Shown here: positions 42,561 through 55,300 of the stretch, one piece after another | How the letters are laid out: each line of letters opens with the position of its first letter | How positions within the stretch are numbered: the stretch's first letter is position 1 | NCBI GenBank assembly: GCA_010909165.1 | Contig: MU008155.1 | Span: 1,054,001-1,118,000, forward strand | Reading direction: 5' to 3' | Length of the DNA: 64,000 nt | Source of the DNA: Anthoceros angustus | Lineage: Eukaryota; Streptophyta; Anthocerotopsida; Anthocerotales; Anthocerotaceae | Translations under genes and position numbers: made by a program | The notes under the pieces: model-generated | The model's database searches: none | The model's input: the letters and a program-made list of their open reading frames with translations, nothing else | What the model was told of the DNA's origin: nothing

Positions 42561-45500
42561 TTTGTGTGGGTTCTATCACGCTCTCTTTGGGCGTGTGTCT
42601 GCGGGCATGGAGGAATGCATACCGGCATGTCATATGGTGCCCTTGCCGATTTTGTAAGAAACGGAAACGTGTTCCCGCGGATGTTGAATAGACCATCGCC
42701 CGCGACTACGGTGTACGCGGTTGGCGGGTGAGGGTGTCGATGCTAGTCGGGAGGGCACCCCATCCCCTTTTCATATCCCTGCGGTCCATGACGGCATCGA
42801 CCTTGGTGTGGATGTCCATGTCGATGCCAATGTGCATGACGAGGTTGATGCCGATGACCTGGAACATGAACATGCGGAGGCATCCGAGACTGCCACAGAC
42901 GATGACAGGGATTTCTCCGATGACCCTGGCTGTGACAATGATGACGGCTCTCCGGCTGTTGAGGGTGAAGATTCCTTTTTTGCTTGCGTGGAAGGTGATA
43001 AGCCCGGGTCCATGGAGAGGATTGTTCAAGCAGCTAAAACGCCATTGTTTCCGGGGGCAAAACTCAGTATCTTGTCCGCCACCATGCTACTGTTTGACAT
43101 CCAGGCACAGTTCGGCATCAGCCACGCGGGCATGAACGCTATCCTACAAGCACTGCATCAATCTATATTGCCGGAAGGAAATACCATGCCTGCCGGGAAG
43201 GATCAAGCTTCGCGAATCATGGCTTCTCTAAGCCTAGGTTCACAGCGCATCGACGTGTGCCCCAAGGGCTGCATGCTGTATAGGGGCCAGCATGAAACTG
43301 ACAAGAAGTGTTGGAAATGTGGGTTGAAAAGATTCAAGAAGGGCACCTTGAAGAAAAATTCAGTGGCGGAAAAAGTGATGTGGTATTTGGTTGGTGCGTT
43401 GCCGGATGTATATGGTGCCTTCGCCTCCCGTGATGTGTGGCTCACCGCCTCGTGAGCAACGAAGGCAAAATGAGCATAATGGCAGACACGCCCGCTTGGG
43501 CCGCTCTCGATGCCATTGACGGCTTTGGGGTTGAAGACCGGAACCTTCGATTTGGGCTCTCCACTGATGGTGTCAACCCATTTGGGCAGAAACATTCCAC
43601 TTACAGCGTATGGCCGGTGCTGCTCGTGAACTATAATGTTCCGCCGTGGAAGACCATCCGCAAGGATTACATTATCACATGCGTTATCATACCCGGCCCG
43701 CATAAGGCTGAAAACCTTGATGTCTTTTTACAGCCATTGTACGAAGACCTTCAGCGGCTTTGGATCGGAGTGGATGCCATCGACGCATCATACCCAATTG
43801 GGCATCCAATGAGAGCATTTAAGCTCAGAGCCGGCGTACTTAACACCATCACCGATTACCCGGCATGGGGTGCTTGTGGGCTTCAAACATCGTGGTACAT
43901 GGCATGCCATATGTGTTGAAGCACTTGGATGCAAGGTACTCCCACATCTGAACAAGGTGGTGTACGAAGGAGCGCGGAAGTTCCTACCGGAGGGCCATCC
44001 ATTGAGAAGCGCTGACGTACATCTTTTCAATGGTGCCATTGAAACACGGCCGCCACCTCCGCCCGTTCCGCTGGTTCAGGTCGTCGCTGAGATGGAGAGG
44101 TGCGCCACTGCGGGTGAACGAGAGCGTAGACAGCAACGCCGGTGGAACGTGACAAAGAGGTGGATGGCGTACGATTTTTTGCCGTATAAACAGGTCTGTT
44201 GAAATGCTCTGCTCTTTGCTTCTTTTTGTATTCCACCGTTTACAATGATGACATTTACTTCCGCTTATGGAGATGCGTTCCACAGAGTTTGCTCCCCGGT
44301 GACCTGAAGGATGGTATGCACACCCTCAAAAACGTGGTTGTCTCATTATATGGCTTCTTGACGGGCTCAAAGGATGACTTGGCATGTAGGAGGGACATGG
44401 CGGATCCAGGGGTGTGCACCAAAGCCCATTTATGGCCGTCAGATGAAACGGTGGATGCCACATTTGAAAGTGCTGAATATGTCATCCCGGCTTTGGCCAT
44501 GCCAATAGTCCATGACCAGTTGCGGAAGATCCGGCCGCCTACAGGGTTCTCAACTCACATAGGGCGGAAGTTAACACAGGGTAAATTATGTGGCTTGAAA
44601 ACACATGACTGGAAGAAGGTGTTAGAATACTACCTGCCAATAGTGTTGCGCGGTGCATTGCCAAGGGAAGTATATGACCCCATCGCAGGCTTGCTCGGTT
44701 GTTCCGGTGGTCGGGAGGCGGAGATTGACAAAGGGAAATCGAGGCAATGCATTTCTTTGGCTCATGAAACGATGGCACAATTAGAAAGAGTTATGCCTCC
44801 CAAGTTCTTTGACATCCAAGTACACATGGTGGTGCACCTGGTGGATGAAGTGGCGACGCATGGGGCATCCCCTGTCCGTTGGATGTATTTCATAGAACGG
44901 TATATGAAAGTTTTAAAAGATATGGTGCGAAACATGGCTCATCCAGAAGCATGCATGGTCGAGGGTTACTGCATGGGGGAGGCCATGTTTTATTGCAGAC
45001 AATATTTGGCGGAGAAACACGATGGCGGGACATACTGGCGGCGAACGACAGAGCCTGATTTGCTGGAGGAGGATATCCTAGGAATCGGGAAACCGGAGGA
45101 TAAGGAGATGACCGCAGAGGCCCACTTCGAGGTGCACTCGTATATTTTAAGGCACAGCCAGCCCCTCCGCCTATTCCTTGAGGAGTACCAGGACGTATGG
45201 GGGGTCCGGGAAGCCCGGCCATCGTTTCGCGATTGGCTAGAAGCAGGAGTCGGCGAGGCACGGTGGGCCCGGGGCGGAGATGAACAAAACGCGTCTGTCG
45301 ACGGTGGGCTTGTCCTCACACCAGAAATTGAGGACCTCATTCGGGGCCCGAGCATGACGGTCAAGAGCTATCGTGCACTGCGTGCCTATGGATACCATTA
45401 CCGTACTGAAAAAGGAGATAAACACATGAAGGCAACCCAGGACAGTGGGGTCATTCAGCGGTGGAAGGTTGGAACAGGCGAAGTAGAGCATACATTCTGT

Positions 45501-45803
45501 GGGAGAATTCAACAAATACTGCAACTCCAGTGCGGGCAGTTACAGCCATTTGTGTTGAAGGTGAAGTGGTACCAATGCGAGAAGAATGTGTCCATGCGAG
45601 ATGATGTTTCCCGGTTCCTTTTGGTGGACACTAGAAAGGAATATGAGTACACGGATGGAGACGAGGAAGCGGGTCCGTACACATTCCCAGGTCAAGTCAC
45701 ACAAGCATTATTTCATCCCTCGCACCTCCCTTCACAGCGTGGGTGGGAGGTCTGCGCGGAGTGCCCTACCAGGTCCAAACATTATCCAGATTCCTCTACA
45801 TAG
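42560..45803 (+). pseudogene. CACTA (En/Spm) tnp2-type transposase 1
   Basis: A transposase-associated domain remnant with WCPCRFCKKRKR lies at about 42630-42670. The main frames are 42721-43455, 43437-43919, 43870-44193 and 44286-45803. The zinc-like CPKGCMLYRGQHETDKKCWK segment precedes the tnp2 core MADTPAWAALD, LSTDGVNPFGQ and WPVLLVNYNVPPW, then ITDYPAWG and GARKFLPEGHPLR. After a short intron comes SLLPGDLKDGMHTLKNV, then the DUF4218-like part (VDEVATHGASPVRWMYFIER, YMKVLKDMVRN) and the DUF4216-like end (TVKSYRALRAYGYHYRTE, PFVLKVKWYQ). It is nearly intact: about three small indels. One of them, near 43437, is a 2-base repeat slip (GTGTG). No TIRs were identified. Confidence 0.85.
44194..44285 (+). 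other. Intron in tnp2 transposase 1
   Basis: Donor CAG|GTCTGT at 44194, acceptor CCACAG ending at 44285, 92 bases. Removal joins YDFLPYKQ to SLLPGDLKDGMH in phase 0, matching the uninterrupted tnp2 family sequence ('elPYWkdLLLrHnLDvMHieKNV'). Confidence 0.75.
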
Positions 45804-46990
45804 GAACATGACGGGTTTTTGACACCAAGTCCCTGCCACGCGTGCATACGGACATCACATCATCCCACGCATGCACCTGCCAAGGACAGACGGCATGCCG
45901 CGGAGTGCATGCCGTCCGTGCGCCTGCCTCGGGCGCAACTCCTCACGCCTCCCGGGTGGTCACGGGAAGGATTTTTGACTGGAGGCAGGGGCGGGTTGAC
46001 CCCAAGGCAATGCAGTTGCACGCCGGCTATCCCCGAGAGTAGGCACTGGATTAGGCGGAGGAGGATATGGTAGGAATCGGAAACCGGAGGATAAGGAGAT
46101 GACCGCAGAGGCCCACTTCGAGGTGCACTCGTATATTTTAAGGCCACAGCCCTCCGCCTATTCCTTGAGGAGTACCAGACGTATGGGGGTCCGGCCGCCA
46201 TCGCTTCGCGATTGGCTAGAAGCGGTGTCGGCGAGGCAGGGCCCGGCGGAGATGAACAAAACGCGTCTTTGGACGGTGGGCTTGTCCTCACACCAGAAAG
46301 TGAAGACCTCATTCGGGGCCCGAGCATGACGGTCAAGAGCTATCGTGCACTACGTGCCTATGGATACCATTACCGTACTGAAAAAGGAGATAAACACATG
46401 AAGGCAACCCAGGACAGTGGGGTCATTCAGCGGTGGAAGGTTGGAACAGGCGAAGTAGAGCAACCATTCTGTGGGAGAATTCAACAAATACTGCAACTCC
46501 AGTGCGGGCAGTTACAGCCATTTGTGTTGAAGGTGAAGTGGTACCAATGCGAGAAGAATGTCTCCATGCGAGATGATGTTTCCGTTCCTTTGGTGGACAC
46601 GAGAAAGGAATATGAGTACACGGATGGAGACGATGAAGCGGGTCCGTACACATTCCGGTCAAGTCACACAAGCATTGTTTCATCCTCGCACCTCCCTTCA
46701 CAACAGCGTGGGTGGGAATGAGTGCCCTACCAGTCCAAACATTATCCATTCTCTACATAGGAACATGACGGGTTTTTGACACCAAGTACCGCCACGCGTG
46801 CATACGGACATCACATCATCCCACGCATGCACAGAGACGGCATCTTGCTGATGCGTCCGTCGCCTCGGGCGCAACTCCTCACGCCTCCCGGTGGTCACGG
46901 GAGGATTTTTGATCGAGGCGGGCGGGTTGACCCCAAGGCAGTGCAGGCCAACGCCGGCTATCCCCGAGAGTAGGCACTGGATTAGACGGG
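45061..46990 (+). repeat. Tandem duplication of the tnp2 3' end and downstream region
   Basis: Copy 1 45061-46045, copy 2 46048-46990 (period about 983). Both contain the transposase C-terminus, its stop, GAACATGACGGGTTTTTGAC and TGACCCCAAGGCA. Copy 2 is shorter through many 1-12 base deletions. Confidence 0.9.
46060..46760 (+). pseudogene. Second copy of the tnp2 C-terminus
   Basis: The frame 46212-46721 (169 residues) keeps the DUF4216-like segment (TVKSYRALRAYGYHYRTEKG, PFVLKVKWYQCEKNVSMRDD) despite frame-breaking deletions before it. It lacks the rest of the gene. Confidence 0.85.
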
Positions 46991-48029
46991 AGGAGGTAGC
47001 GACGGTTCCATTGCTTTTGTGCATCATTACATACAAGCGAATGGGAATGTATGTGACGATCACGATGACGGATGCGGGCTCTCGCCCCATCCGCGGACAC
47101 CTTCCTGCCGAGTAGGGCGTGCTTCCTTTCACCATAGGATAAACATTCCTTTACTACTAGTAACGGCACAACGAGAGTGCACTTTACCACGGTGGTTTAT
47201 TTTACTACACCGATGAAAGGCACGAATTAAGGGCCGAGCTCTCGGGACGCATCGTTCCCATGAACAAAATGAAGCCTTAAATGCGAAAGAAGACTGGGGA
47301 AAGGGCCTCTATGGATTGCCTCCACAACGTCGTTGTGCGCTCTATAAAAGATTTCTAAGATGTGGCGTTGTGCAATCCGGGAAGACACATCCTGTGATCC
47401 GGCCTGACTCGGAGCCTCCGAGAGGGCACAATTTGGATGCACGCCATCTCCATGATCCGCTTGAAATCCAACGCCTGGGATTGCGCCATGTAGCCGTCGC
47501 GTCGCGTCGACATGTGTGGATCGCGCCTCGAAGCCTCCGAATGCCCATACTGCTCCCGGGTTTGCTGATAGAGTTCTAGGTCTCGCCGCCCATCCCGGTG
47601 CTCGGTCATCTCCTCCAGACATTGGCAGCGTGCTACACCGAACCCGTAGGAGCAACCCTTCGTGGAAGAGAAGGCGCACCGATTCGCGATCCTTGAAGAG
47701 GCCGATGCTTGCCAAGGCAAGCGGAACACCAAGAGGTGCCGCAAGCGGGCATGTAGGAGGTCGGGCAAGCTGAGGAGGAAGTGGAAGAGCGCGGGCCTGG
47801 TTTGCCAGTCATGGGGTGCCTCCTTATATGCACAACTGGCACCAATGACTGTCTGCCACGCGGCCGGAGCACTGGGTGAGTTCTGGCACTTCCGTTACAG
47901 TGTAGATGCCCGCGTGACTTATAAGGACATGCACGACCAGGTCTGAGGGAGGCAGTCGGGTGTGCGCGAAACTTGAGTGGTCAAGAAGATTCGATGCGCA
48001 GTCAAACCATGAACTCAGGTTAAATCATA
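46991..48029. other. Interval with no recognised gene
   Basis: Both strands between 47227 and 47770 have open frames of 130-160 codons. The minus frame RCQCLEEMTEHRDGRRDLEL at about 47640-47580 looks most protein-like (charged, helical), but nothing is recognisable. No repeats of this segment occur elsewhere in the window. Confidence 0.3.
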
Positions 48030-48036
48030 AACCGGA

Positions 48037-48139
48037 CCCTAAACCCTACCCCATGTTCCTTGGGCTTCGAAATGCGGTACCCAGTGAAGGGTTTCTACCC
48101 TTTGCACCGAAGCCCAAGGAAGAATTGAATTAGGGTTTT
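48037..48139. promoter_or_regulatory. Two telo-boxes flanking a hairpin
   Basis: CCCTAAACCCTA at 48037-48048 and TTAGGGTTTT at 48130-48139 (AAAACCCTAA on the other strand) match the plant telo-box, common in promoters of ribosomal-protein and other growth genes. Between them a perfect 14-bp inverted repeat, TTCCTTGGGCTTCG (48056-48069) and its complement (48108-48121), encloses a 38-base loop. Confidence 0.5.
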
Positions 48140-48376
48140 TGGTTAAGTACCCTTGGCCGACGGGACTCGCGGGGAATATGCAGGTGTGAGGTGGATTGAC
48201 ATGGTGAAACCTCATATTATTACCGATATTCAAGGAAGATAAAGGCCATAAATGCACGGATATTCACCCCAAATTTCACTAATACTTTTTTGGTGTGTTA
48301 AAACCTGTTCCCACCGGAGGGTAGTGAAGCCGGAACGGAAGCTCACGGCCTCCCTCTCCAGCGAGGCGCCGTTACC

Positions 48377-48566
48377 ATGGCGACTATACATAGGAGGAAA
48401 TTGCGGCAATGTCATCGGCGCTTGGGCCGACAGGGTTTCAAACCGCTATTGGGAACTCCCTGTTCGCAGCCGTGTAGGAATCCACCGGTCATCAGGCACA
48501 TCTCTATTGGGCGTTCGGCAGCGCAAGTTGAAGTTGCAGGAAGTACGCACGTCAACAAGCGTGGTG
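48377..48566 (+). CDS. Candidate first exon, basic N-terminus
   Basis: ATG in a good context (ACCATGGCG). It encodes MATIHRRKLRQCHRRLGRQG, continuing about 62 codons to HVNKRG, rich in Arg and Ser with no acidic residue for about 50 positions, as in an organelle-targeting presequence. It ends at a consensus-like splice donor (G|GTGAGT, 48563-48569). A TTTGCAG acceptor is at 48649-48655, but joining gives only a short continuation. It follows telo-boxes at 48.04 and 48.13 kb and lies in a non-repeated island. Unrecognised; it could be chance. Confidence 0.3.
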
Positions 48567-49017
48567 AGTGACATTTGTCCCTGGAGATTTCCTAAAAGCA
48601 TGTGCATCGACGGCAACAGAAGATACCTCTGGAATGTGTGATTTGCGATTTGCAGGATGTTGAACTCACTTGCGGATATACAGAGCAAAACAGAATAAAA
48701 GGGCGAGTTCTGCCCGTTCTTGCTCGCGTGTAGACTCAAAAGCATTCACCAAGTTTCCTGTTTCGATTGATGCGGTTAACGTGCCGCGACATTTCCATGA
48801 GAGGGCAGTAAAGGCACCTCACTCGAGTAACACAAAGAAGTAGAACTGCAAGGTTCAGGGACCTTCCTAGCAACTATCGTCCCACTCGAATGCATCCCCA
48901 ACATGTCGGGAGCAACGGGTGAGGAATGACGGCGGATCCCACGGCGCGGAGACAAAGACACAGTCGATGCACTTCAATCGACGAAGCCATAAGCTCACCG
49001 AGTTCTCCATGTTCGGG

Positions 49018-49680
49018 CTTGTAGCGTCATCGCCATCGGCCTCGCCGACGGGCTGTCAAGGGTCATATTTCCTAGGCATGCTGGACGCCTCCCTTCGGGC
49101 GGAGTTGTTCGACAACCGGTCAGTGAAAGACTCGATGCATCCACCTGCCCACCGCGCCCGGGAGGTTGGGACTTGGCATCCGCCACCGTGGTTCACCACC
49201 AAGCGCCATGCTCCAATGCAATGAGAAATCGGGGACATCATCGGCTGCGAGTCCATGTTTAGGAGGAAACAAGCGATATCGAGAGGCGGCTGCGACGGTC
49301 CAAGACTATGTACCTTCTACCACCATTCAACGCAATCGGTTTGATCGCCATCGGCTGGCCGACGGCCCAAGGGTCATATTTCCTAGTGAATCTGGAGCGA
49401 CGCCCTTCCTCGGAGTTGTTCGACACCAACTCGGTCGTAGTGAAAGACTCTGATGCATCCACCGCCTGCGCTGACACCGGCCCGGAGGGGGTTGGGACTT
49501 GGGCATCCGCCAGCTGTGGTTCACCACCAAGCGCCATGCTCCAATGCAATGAGAAACTGGGGACATCGGCCTGCGAGTCCATGTTTAGGAGGAAACAAGC
49601 GATATCGAGAGGAACCGTGGCTGCGACGGTCCAAGACTATGTACCTTCTACCACCATTCAACGCAATCGGTTTGACCGTC
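49018..49680 (+). repeat. Tandem duplication of about 330-340 bp
   Basis: Copy 1 about 49018-49339, copy 2 about 49340-49680. Shared landmarks: AAGGGTCATATTTCCTAG, CGGAGTTGTTCGACA, CACCAAGCGCCATGCTCCAA and TATGTACCTTCTACCACCAT. Copy 2 has an open frame (49308-49703), copy 1 does not. Protein unidentified. Confidence 0.8.
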
Positions 49681-50608
49681 CTTACGTCCCACGCCGCTGG
49701 TGAAGCAGAGGTACATTGTAGGGTCTCGCTGACACGATAGAACCTACCAGGGACAGCGCACACGCCTGTCACTGTATGGGGCAGTCAAGAGGACTGAACA
49801 GGAGCCCACGCCCAGGTACAAGAGGGCGTGTGACAGGTAGAGGAAGGCCAGCATCAATCACAGCAGGCCGGGGGGGACTGGGTCGTGAATCGTGTGGGGG
49901 GTGGCCTATGGAAGGCAATGGCACAAGGTATCACCGTGTGACATGTGGGGTACATGGCATTCAAATTTTGAACACTTGCGGTGGTAGAAAGATCACCAGG
50001 CGTGAACATGGATATGCAAGCGCGGGAGCTGAGCACTTCGACAACATCACACACTTCGGTCAAGCTTGGAAGAGGTGGAACACGGTGGGAATGGTGCGGA
50101 CGAAGGTGGGGAAACCTCCTGCGGTGCAAGGTGGGCCGCGGGCAGCGGAAGCGATGGAGGGCGGGCGACGGGGATCCGGACTCACCATCGGCACTCCGCG
50201 GCGCGGGTTGCAGCGACGATGTCGAGAGAGAACGAGAGTGCAGCGGAATGCCCGCAAATTGCATGTGACGATGGCAATGGCACCGGCTGGGAGCTGCGGG
50301 GAGGAACTCGGGGTGACCATGGACGGCTGTCAGGATCATGTAGCGGGCGTGCTTGCAGGCGAAGAAGGTGAAGTGGTCGGCATGCAGCGCACGGCAGCCG
50401 AGGACGACATCCAATCTCAACTCGGATCGGTGTGATGATGAAGTTGCCGCTCGGCGAGATCTTAGCAACCGGGGAAGCATGGGCGGGCGGGAGGTAGCCG
50501 GTGGGGAAGAAGGAGAGGAGAGGAGGGCGGCGGTTGGAGCCCTCCGCAGAGCCGAGGGCTCCATTGTCGAGGCGGTAGAAGCCCATTTCCGCCGAATTTT
50601 GACATCGA

Positions 50609-51170
50609 TTGGGAAGGACGGGGTTGGTACGCCAGGCGTTCTCCGGAGCACTGTGGCGGGGGCTTGGATCAGCACCCGGCGGAAGTTCAGTTAGACGCGT
50701 TCCGAGGGGGCTCACCCATTGTGAGTGGCGCGGGGTGCTGAGCATGGTGCACCAACTGGTGCAAACGGACATACGGACATTGCGATGCTGGAGGGAGCTG
50801 TTGGAGGACAAGATTGAAGAGCTGCGTAAAAATCAAATGCACGGCTTATCGGTGGGGAGGTGAACAAGCAATTCAGCCAGTGTCAAAGATCTCGGATCTG
50901 CCGGTGTAGGAAGGCTGCAAGGGCACTTGTGATCAACAAAAGGCAGCCGCGGAGGAAGGCAGAGAAGCAAGTGCGCATGCCTCCCATCATTGCAAAGGAT
51001 GTATGGTTGAAGTGCGTACAAGAGGAAGAGGCAAGGTATGCGCAAGTGGAAGCCGGGAGGTCTTGAAGCGACAAGCCATAGGCTGCATGTCAAGCGGAAG
51101 GGGGAACCAACGGACCCAACCCATACGGCAGACAAGGGCGAGAGGGATACTGTGCCAAATTTCGGAAGTG
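50609..51170 (+). pseudogene. Unidentified TE protein in module P
   Basis: The plus strand reads LTHCEWRGVLSMVHQLVQTD, RELLEDKIEELRKNQ, then in other frames KAARALVINKRQPRRKAEKQ and MPPIIAKDVWLKCVQEEEAR. The same protein text recurs in the other P copies (51426-51701, 52857-53378). Charged and helical, with a 'W.K....E' stretch vaguely like Ptta/En-Spm transposase C-termini, but I cannot claim the family. Confidence 0.3.
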
Positions 51171-52073
51171 CTGGGAAGACATCCAACATGGGCGGAACGG
51201 GAGGTAGCCGGTGGGGAAGAAGGAGAGGAGAGGGGTTGACAGTTGAGCCCTCCCAGAGCCGAGGGCCTTTGTCGAGGCGCAGGTAGAAGCCCATTTCACC
51301 GAATTTTGACATCCGAAGGACGGGGTTCAGCTACTTGAGAGCGCTCCCGAGAGCACTGGGTGGGGAGTTTGATCAGCACCCGCGGAAGTTCAGTTAGACG
51401 CTCGCCGAGGGGGCTCACCCACTGAGTGGCGCTGGTGTTGAGCATGGTGCACCAACTGCAAACGGACATACGGACATTGCGTGGCCGGAGGGAGCTGGAG
51501 GACAAGAAAGAAGAGTCGGTAAAAACCGGGTTGCACCGGCTTATCAAGTGGGAGGTGAACAAGCAATTTAGCCAAAGGTCAAAGATCTCGGATCCGCCGG
51601 TAGGAAGGCCGGGCACTTGTGATCAACAAAAGGCAGCGGAGGAAGGCAGAGAAGCAAGCGCATGCCTCCCAACATTGCAAAGGATGTATGAAGTGCGATA
51701 AGAGGAAGAGGCAAGGTATGCGCAAGTGGAAGCCGGAGGTGCCGAATGCGCCAAGAAGCTAGCCGCCGATGTCAAGCGAAGGGGGAACCAACGGACCCAA
51801 CCCATACGGCATAAGGGCGAGAGGGATACTGCCAAATTTCGAAGTGCTGGGAAGACATCCAACATGTAAGAGTGCCGGGGTTCTAACGGTGTAGAAAACA
51901 TGCGAGCTTTGGGCAAGCACATTTACGGAATTGGGTAAGGTGGTTTGCGTGTTCTTCATCCCGGAAATATGGACGGGGTGGTTGGGCTTTGGAAAAGTGA
52001 TGCACACACCAAGGCGGGCATGCACAAACATAGGCGAGAATAGTGTGCACAATAAGCTGCGTTTGCACATGCC

Positions 52074-52343
52074 ATGTGTGAATCTAATCAGGATGATGTT
52101 CTGCAGAGCATAATGGAGAGGAAGGAGGTATGGAGGAAGTGGGAGAGGAGGGTGGAGAGGACGTGCCATAAGCCCCAACTGGCCAAATACCGAATAGTGG
52201 CTTCTGTGGGGGCCTGGGAAGTCCGTCTTTGCTTGAGAGGATGGAGTTGGCTACGCCTAGCCACCATCTATCACTACCAGAGGGAGCGCTCCAGACTGTT
52301 GAGGATGGCAGGGAACACTACTACAAAACGGGGCAGAATATGA
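52074..52343 (+). pseudogene. Unidentified open frame in module Q
   Basis: 89 codons (MERKEVWRKWERRVERTCHK, then VRLCLRGWSWLRLATIYHYQ). Corresponding stretches in other Q copies are in shifted frames. The minus strand of Q is also open (for example 54431-54886), so the coding strand is uncertain. Confidence 0.25.
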
Positions 52344-55300
52344 CGGTGGCCTTATGTCGGCATCATTAGCGCGTAGTCCGTTTATGTGGTAGAAAGATCA
52401 CCAGCGTGAACATGGATATGCAAGCGGAGCCGAGCACTCGACAACATCACACACTTTGGCCAAGCTTGGAAGAGGTGGAACACGTGGAATGGTGCGGACG
52501 AAGGTGGGGAAACCTCCCGGTGGTGGTCGGCACGCGATGGAGGGCGGGCGACGGGGATCACGGACTCACCATCGGCACTCCGCGCGCTGGCTGCGGACGA
52601 TGTCGAGAGAACGAGTGCAGCGATCGCCCGCAAATTGCATGTGACGATGGCAATGGCTACCGCGGGAGGAACTGGGTGACCATGAGCAGTCAGACGATCA
52701 CGCCGTAGCGGAAGGCGTGCTTGCAGGCGAAGAAGGTGAAGTGGTCGGCATGCAGCGCACGGCAGCCGAGGACGACATCCAATCCCAACTCAGATCGGGG
52801 TGTGATGATGAAGTTGCCCTCGCTCGAGCAGAGATCTTAGCAAACTGGCAGGAAGCATGGGCGGAACGGGAGGTAGCCGGTGGGGAAGAAGGAGAGGAGG
52901 GAGAGGGGCCGACAGTTGGAGCCCTCCGCAGAGCCGGAGGGCTCCATTGTCAGAGGCAGAGGTAGAAGCCCATTTCCGCCGAATTTTGACATCAGTTGGG
53001 AAGGACGGGGTTCGCTTTGTGAGCGCTCCCGTAAGAGCACCGTGGGAGTTTGATCGCACCCGCGGAAGTTGTGTTAGACGCTCGCCGAGGGGGCTCACCC
53101 ATTGTGAGTGGCGCTGGGTGTTGAGCATGGTGCACCAACCGGTGCAAACGGACATACACATGGCGGCGCCGAGGGAGCTTGGAGGACAAGAAAGAAGAGT
53201 CAGTCATAAAACCGCTTATCAAGTGGGAGGTGAACCACCAAAGGTCAAAGATCTCGGATCCGCCGGTAGGAAGGCCGCAAGGGCACTTGTGATCAACAAA
53301 AGGCAGCCGGAGGAAGGCAGAGAAGCAAGCGCGCATGCCTCCCAACATTGCAAAGGATGTATGGTTGAAGTGCGATAAGAGGAAGAGGCAAGGTATGCGC
53401 AAGTGGAAGCCGGAGGTGCCGCCGCCGAAGTTTAGCGCCATGTCAAGCGGAAGGGGGAACCAACGGACCCAACCCATACCATATAAGTAGAGGGATACGT
53501 ACAAATGAAGTGCTGGGAAGACATCCAACATGGGCAGAGGTGGGGTTCTCTAACGGAAAACATGCGAGCTTTGGGCAAGCATTTCGGAATTGGGTAAGGT
53601 GGTTTATGGTTCTTCATCCCGGGAAATATGGACGGGGTGGTTGGGCTTTGGAAAAGTGATGCACATAAGGAAATCGTGCACATGGCTTGCACATAGACCG
53701 AGAATAGCGATCGCCTGTAATCAAGGCTTGCACATGCCATGAATCTAATCAGATGATGTTCGCAGAGTATAATGGAGAGGAAGGAGGTATGGAGGAAGTG
53801 GGAGAGGAGGGTGGAGAGGACGCTATAAGCCCCAATCGCCAAATACCAATAGTGGCTTCTGGGGGCCTCAAAGTCCGCCTTTGCTTGAGAGGATGGAGTT
53901 GGCCATTTAGCCACCATCTATCACTACCGAGAGGAGCGCCCAGATCGCTGAGGATGGCAGTGGAACACTACTACAAAACGGGGCGTATTATGACGGTGGC
54001 CTTATGCGTCGGCATCATTAGCGCCGTAGTCCGCTTATGGGGCCGAATGGGGTAACCACGGATGTGTCCACGCAGCCGAGGTGGTTGCGAGCATTGGTAA
54101 TGTCGGATATGTCGACCGTCATTACGTGCAAGGAAAACGGGTCATGACCTCGCCATCCGGTATTCGGTCGAAAGCAGTGTCGCTCGTCTTCGAAGTGCTG
54201 GGAAGACATCCAACATGTAAGAGTGCCGGGGTTCTAACGGTGTAGAAAACATGCGTAGCTTTGGGCACACTCGGAATTGGGTAAGGTTTATGGTTCTTCA
54301 TCCCGGGAAATATGGACGGTGGTTGGGCTTTGGAAAAGTGACGATACCAAGGAAATCGTGCACATGGCTTGCACATAGATCGAGAATAGCGATCGCCTGT
54401 AATCAAGGCTTGCACATGCCATGAATCTAATCAGATGATGTTCGCAGAGCATAATGGAGAGGAAGGAGGTATGGAGGAAGTGGAGAGGAGGGTGGAGAGG
54501 ACGCTATAAGCCCCAATCGCCAAATACCAATAGTGGCTTCGTGGGGGCCTCAAAGTCCGCCTTTGCTTGAGAGGATGGAGTTGGCTACGCCAGCCACCAT
54601 CTATCACTACCGTAGGGAGCGCCCAGATCGCTGAGGATGGCAGTGGAACACTACAAAACGGGGCAGAATATGACGGTGGCCTTATGTCGGCATCATTAGC
54701 ACGTAGTCCGTTTATGGGGCCGAATGGGGTAACCACTGGATGTGTCCACGCAGCGAGGTGGTTGCGAGCACTGGTAATGTCGGACATGTCGACCGTCATT
54801 ACGTGCAAGGAAAACGGGTCATGACCTCGCCATCCGGTATTCGGTCGAAAGCAGTGTCGCTCGTCTTCGAAGTGCTGGGAAGACATCCAACATGTAAGAG
54901 TGCCGGGGTTCTAACGGTGTAGAAAACATGCGTAGCTTTGGGCAAGTACTCGGAATTGGGTAAGGTTTATGGTTCTTCATCCCGGGAAATATGGACGGTG
55001 GTTGGGCTTTGGAAAAGTGACGATACCAAGGAAATCGTGCACATGGCTTGCACATAGATCGAGAATAGCGATCGCCTGTAATCAAGGCTTGCACATGCCA
55101 TGAATCTAATCAGATGATGTTCGCAGAGCATAATGGAGAGGAAGGAGGTATGGAGGAAGTGGAGAGGAGGGTGGAGAGGACGCTATAAGCCCCAATCGCC
55201 AAATACCAATAGTGGCTTCGTGGGGGCCTCAAAGTCCGCCTTTGCTTGAGAGGATGGAGTTGGCTACGCCAGCCACCATCTATCACTACCGTAGGGAGCG

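Noticed and set aside
54431-54886. 151-codon minus-strand ORF in module Q as a gene
   Set aside because: Open in some copies, but the opposite strand is open in others and neither shows a recognisable domain; kept only as part of the repeat description.
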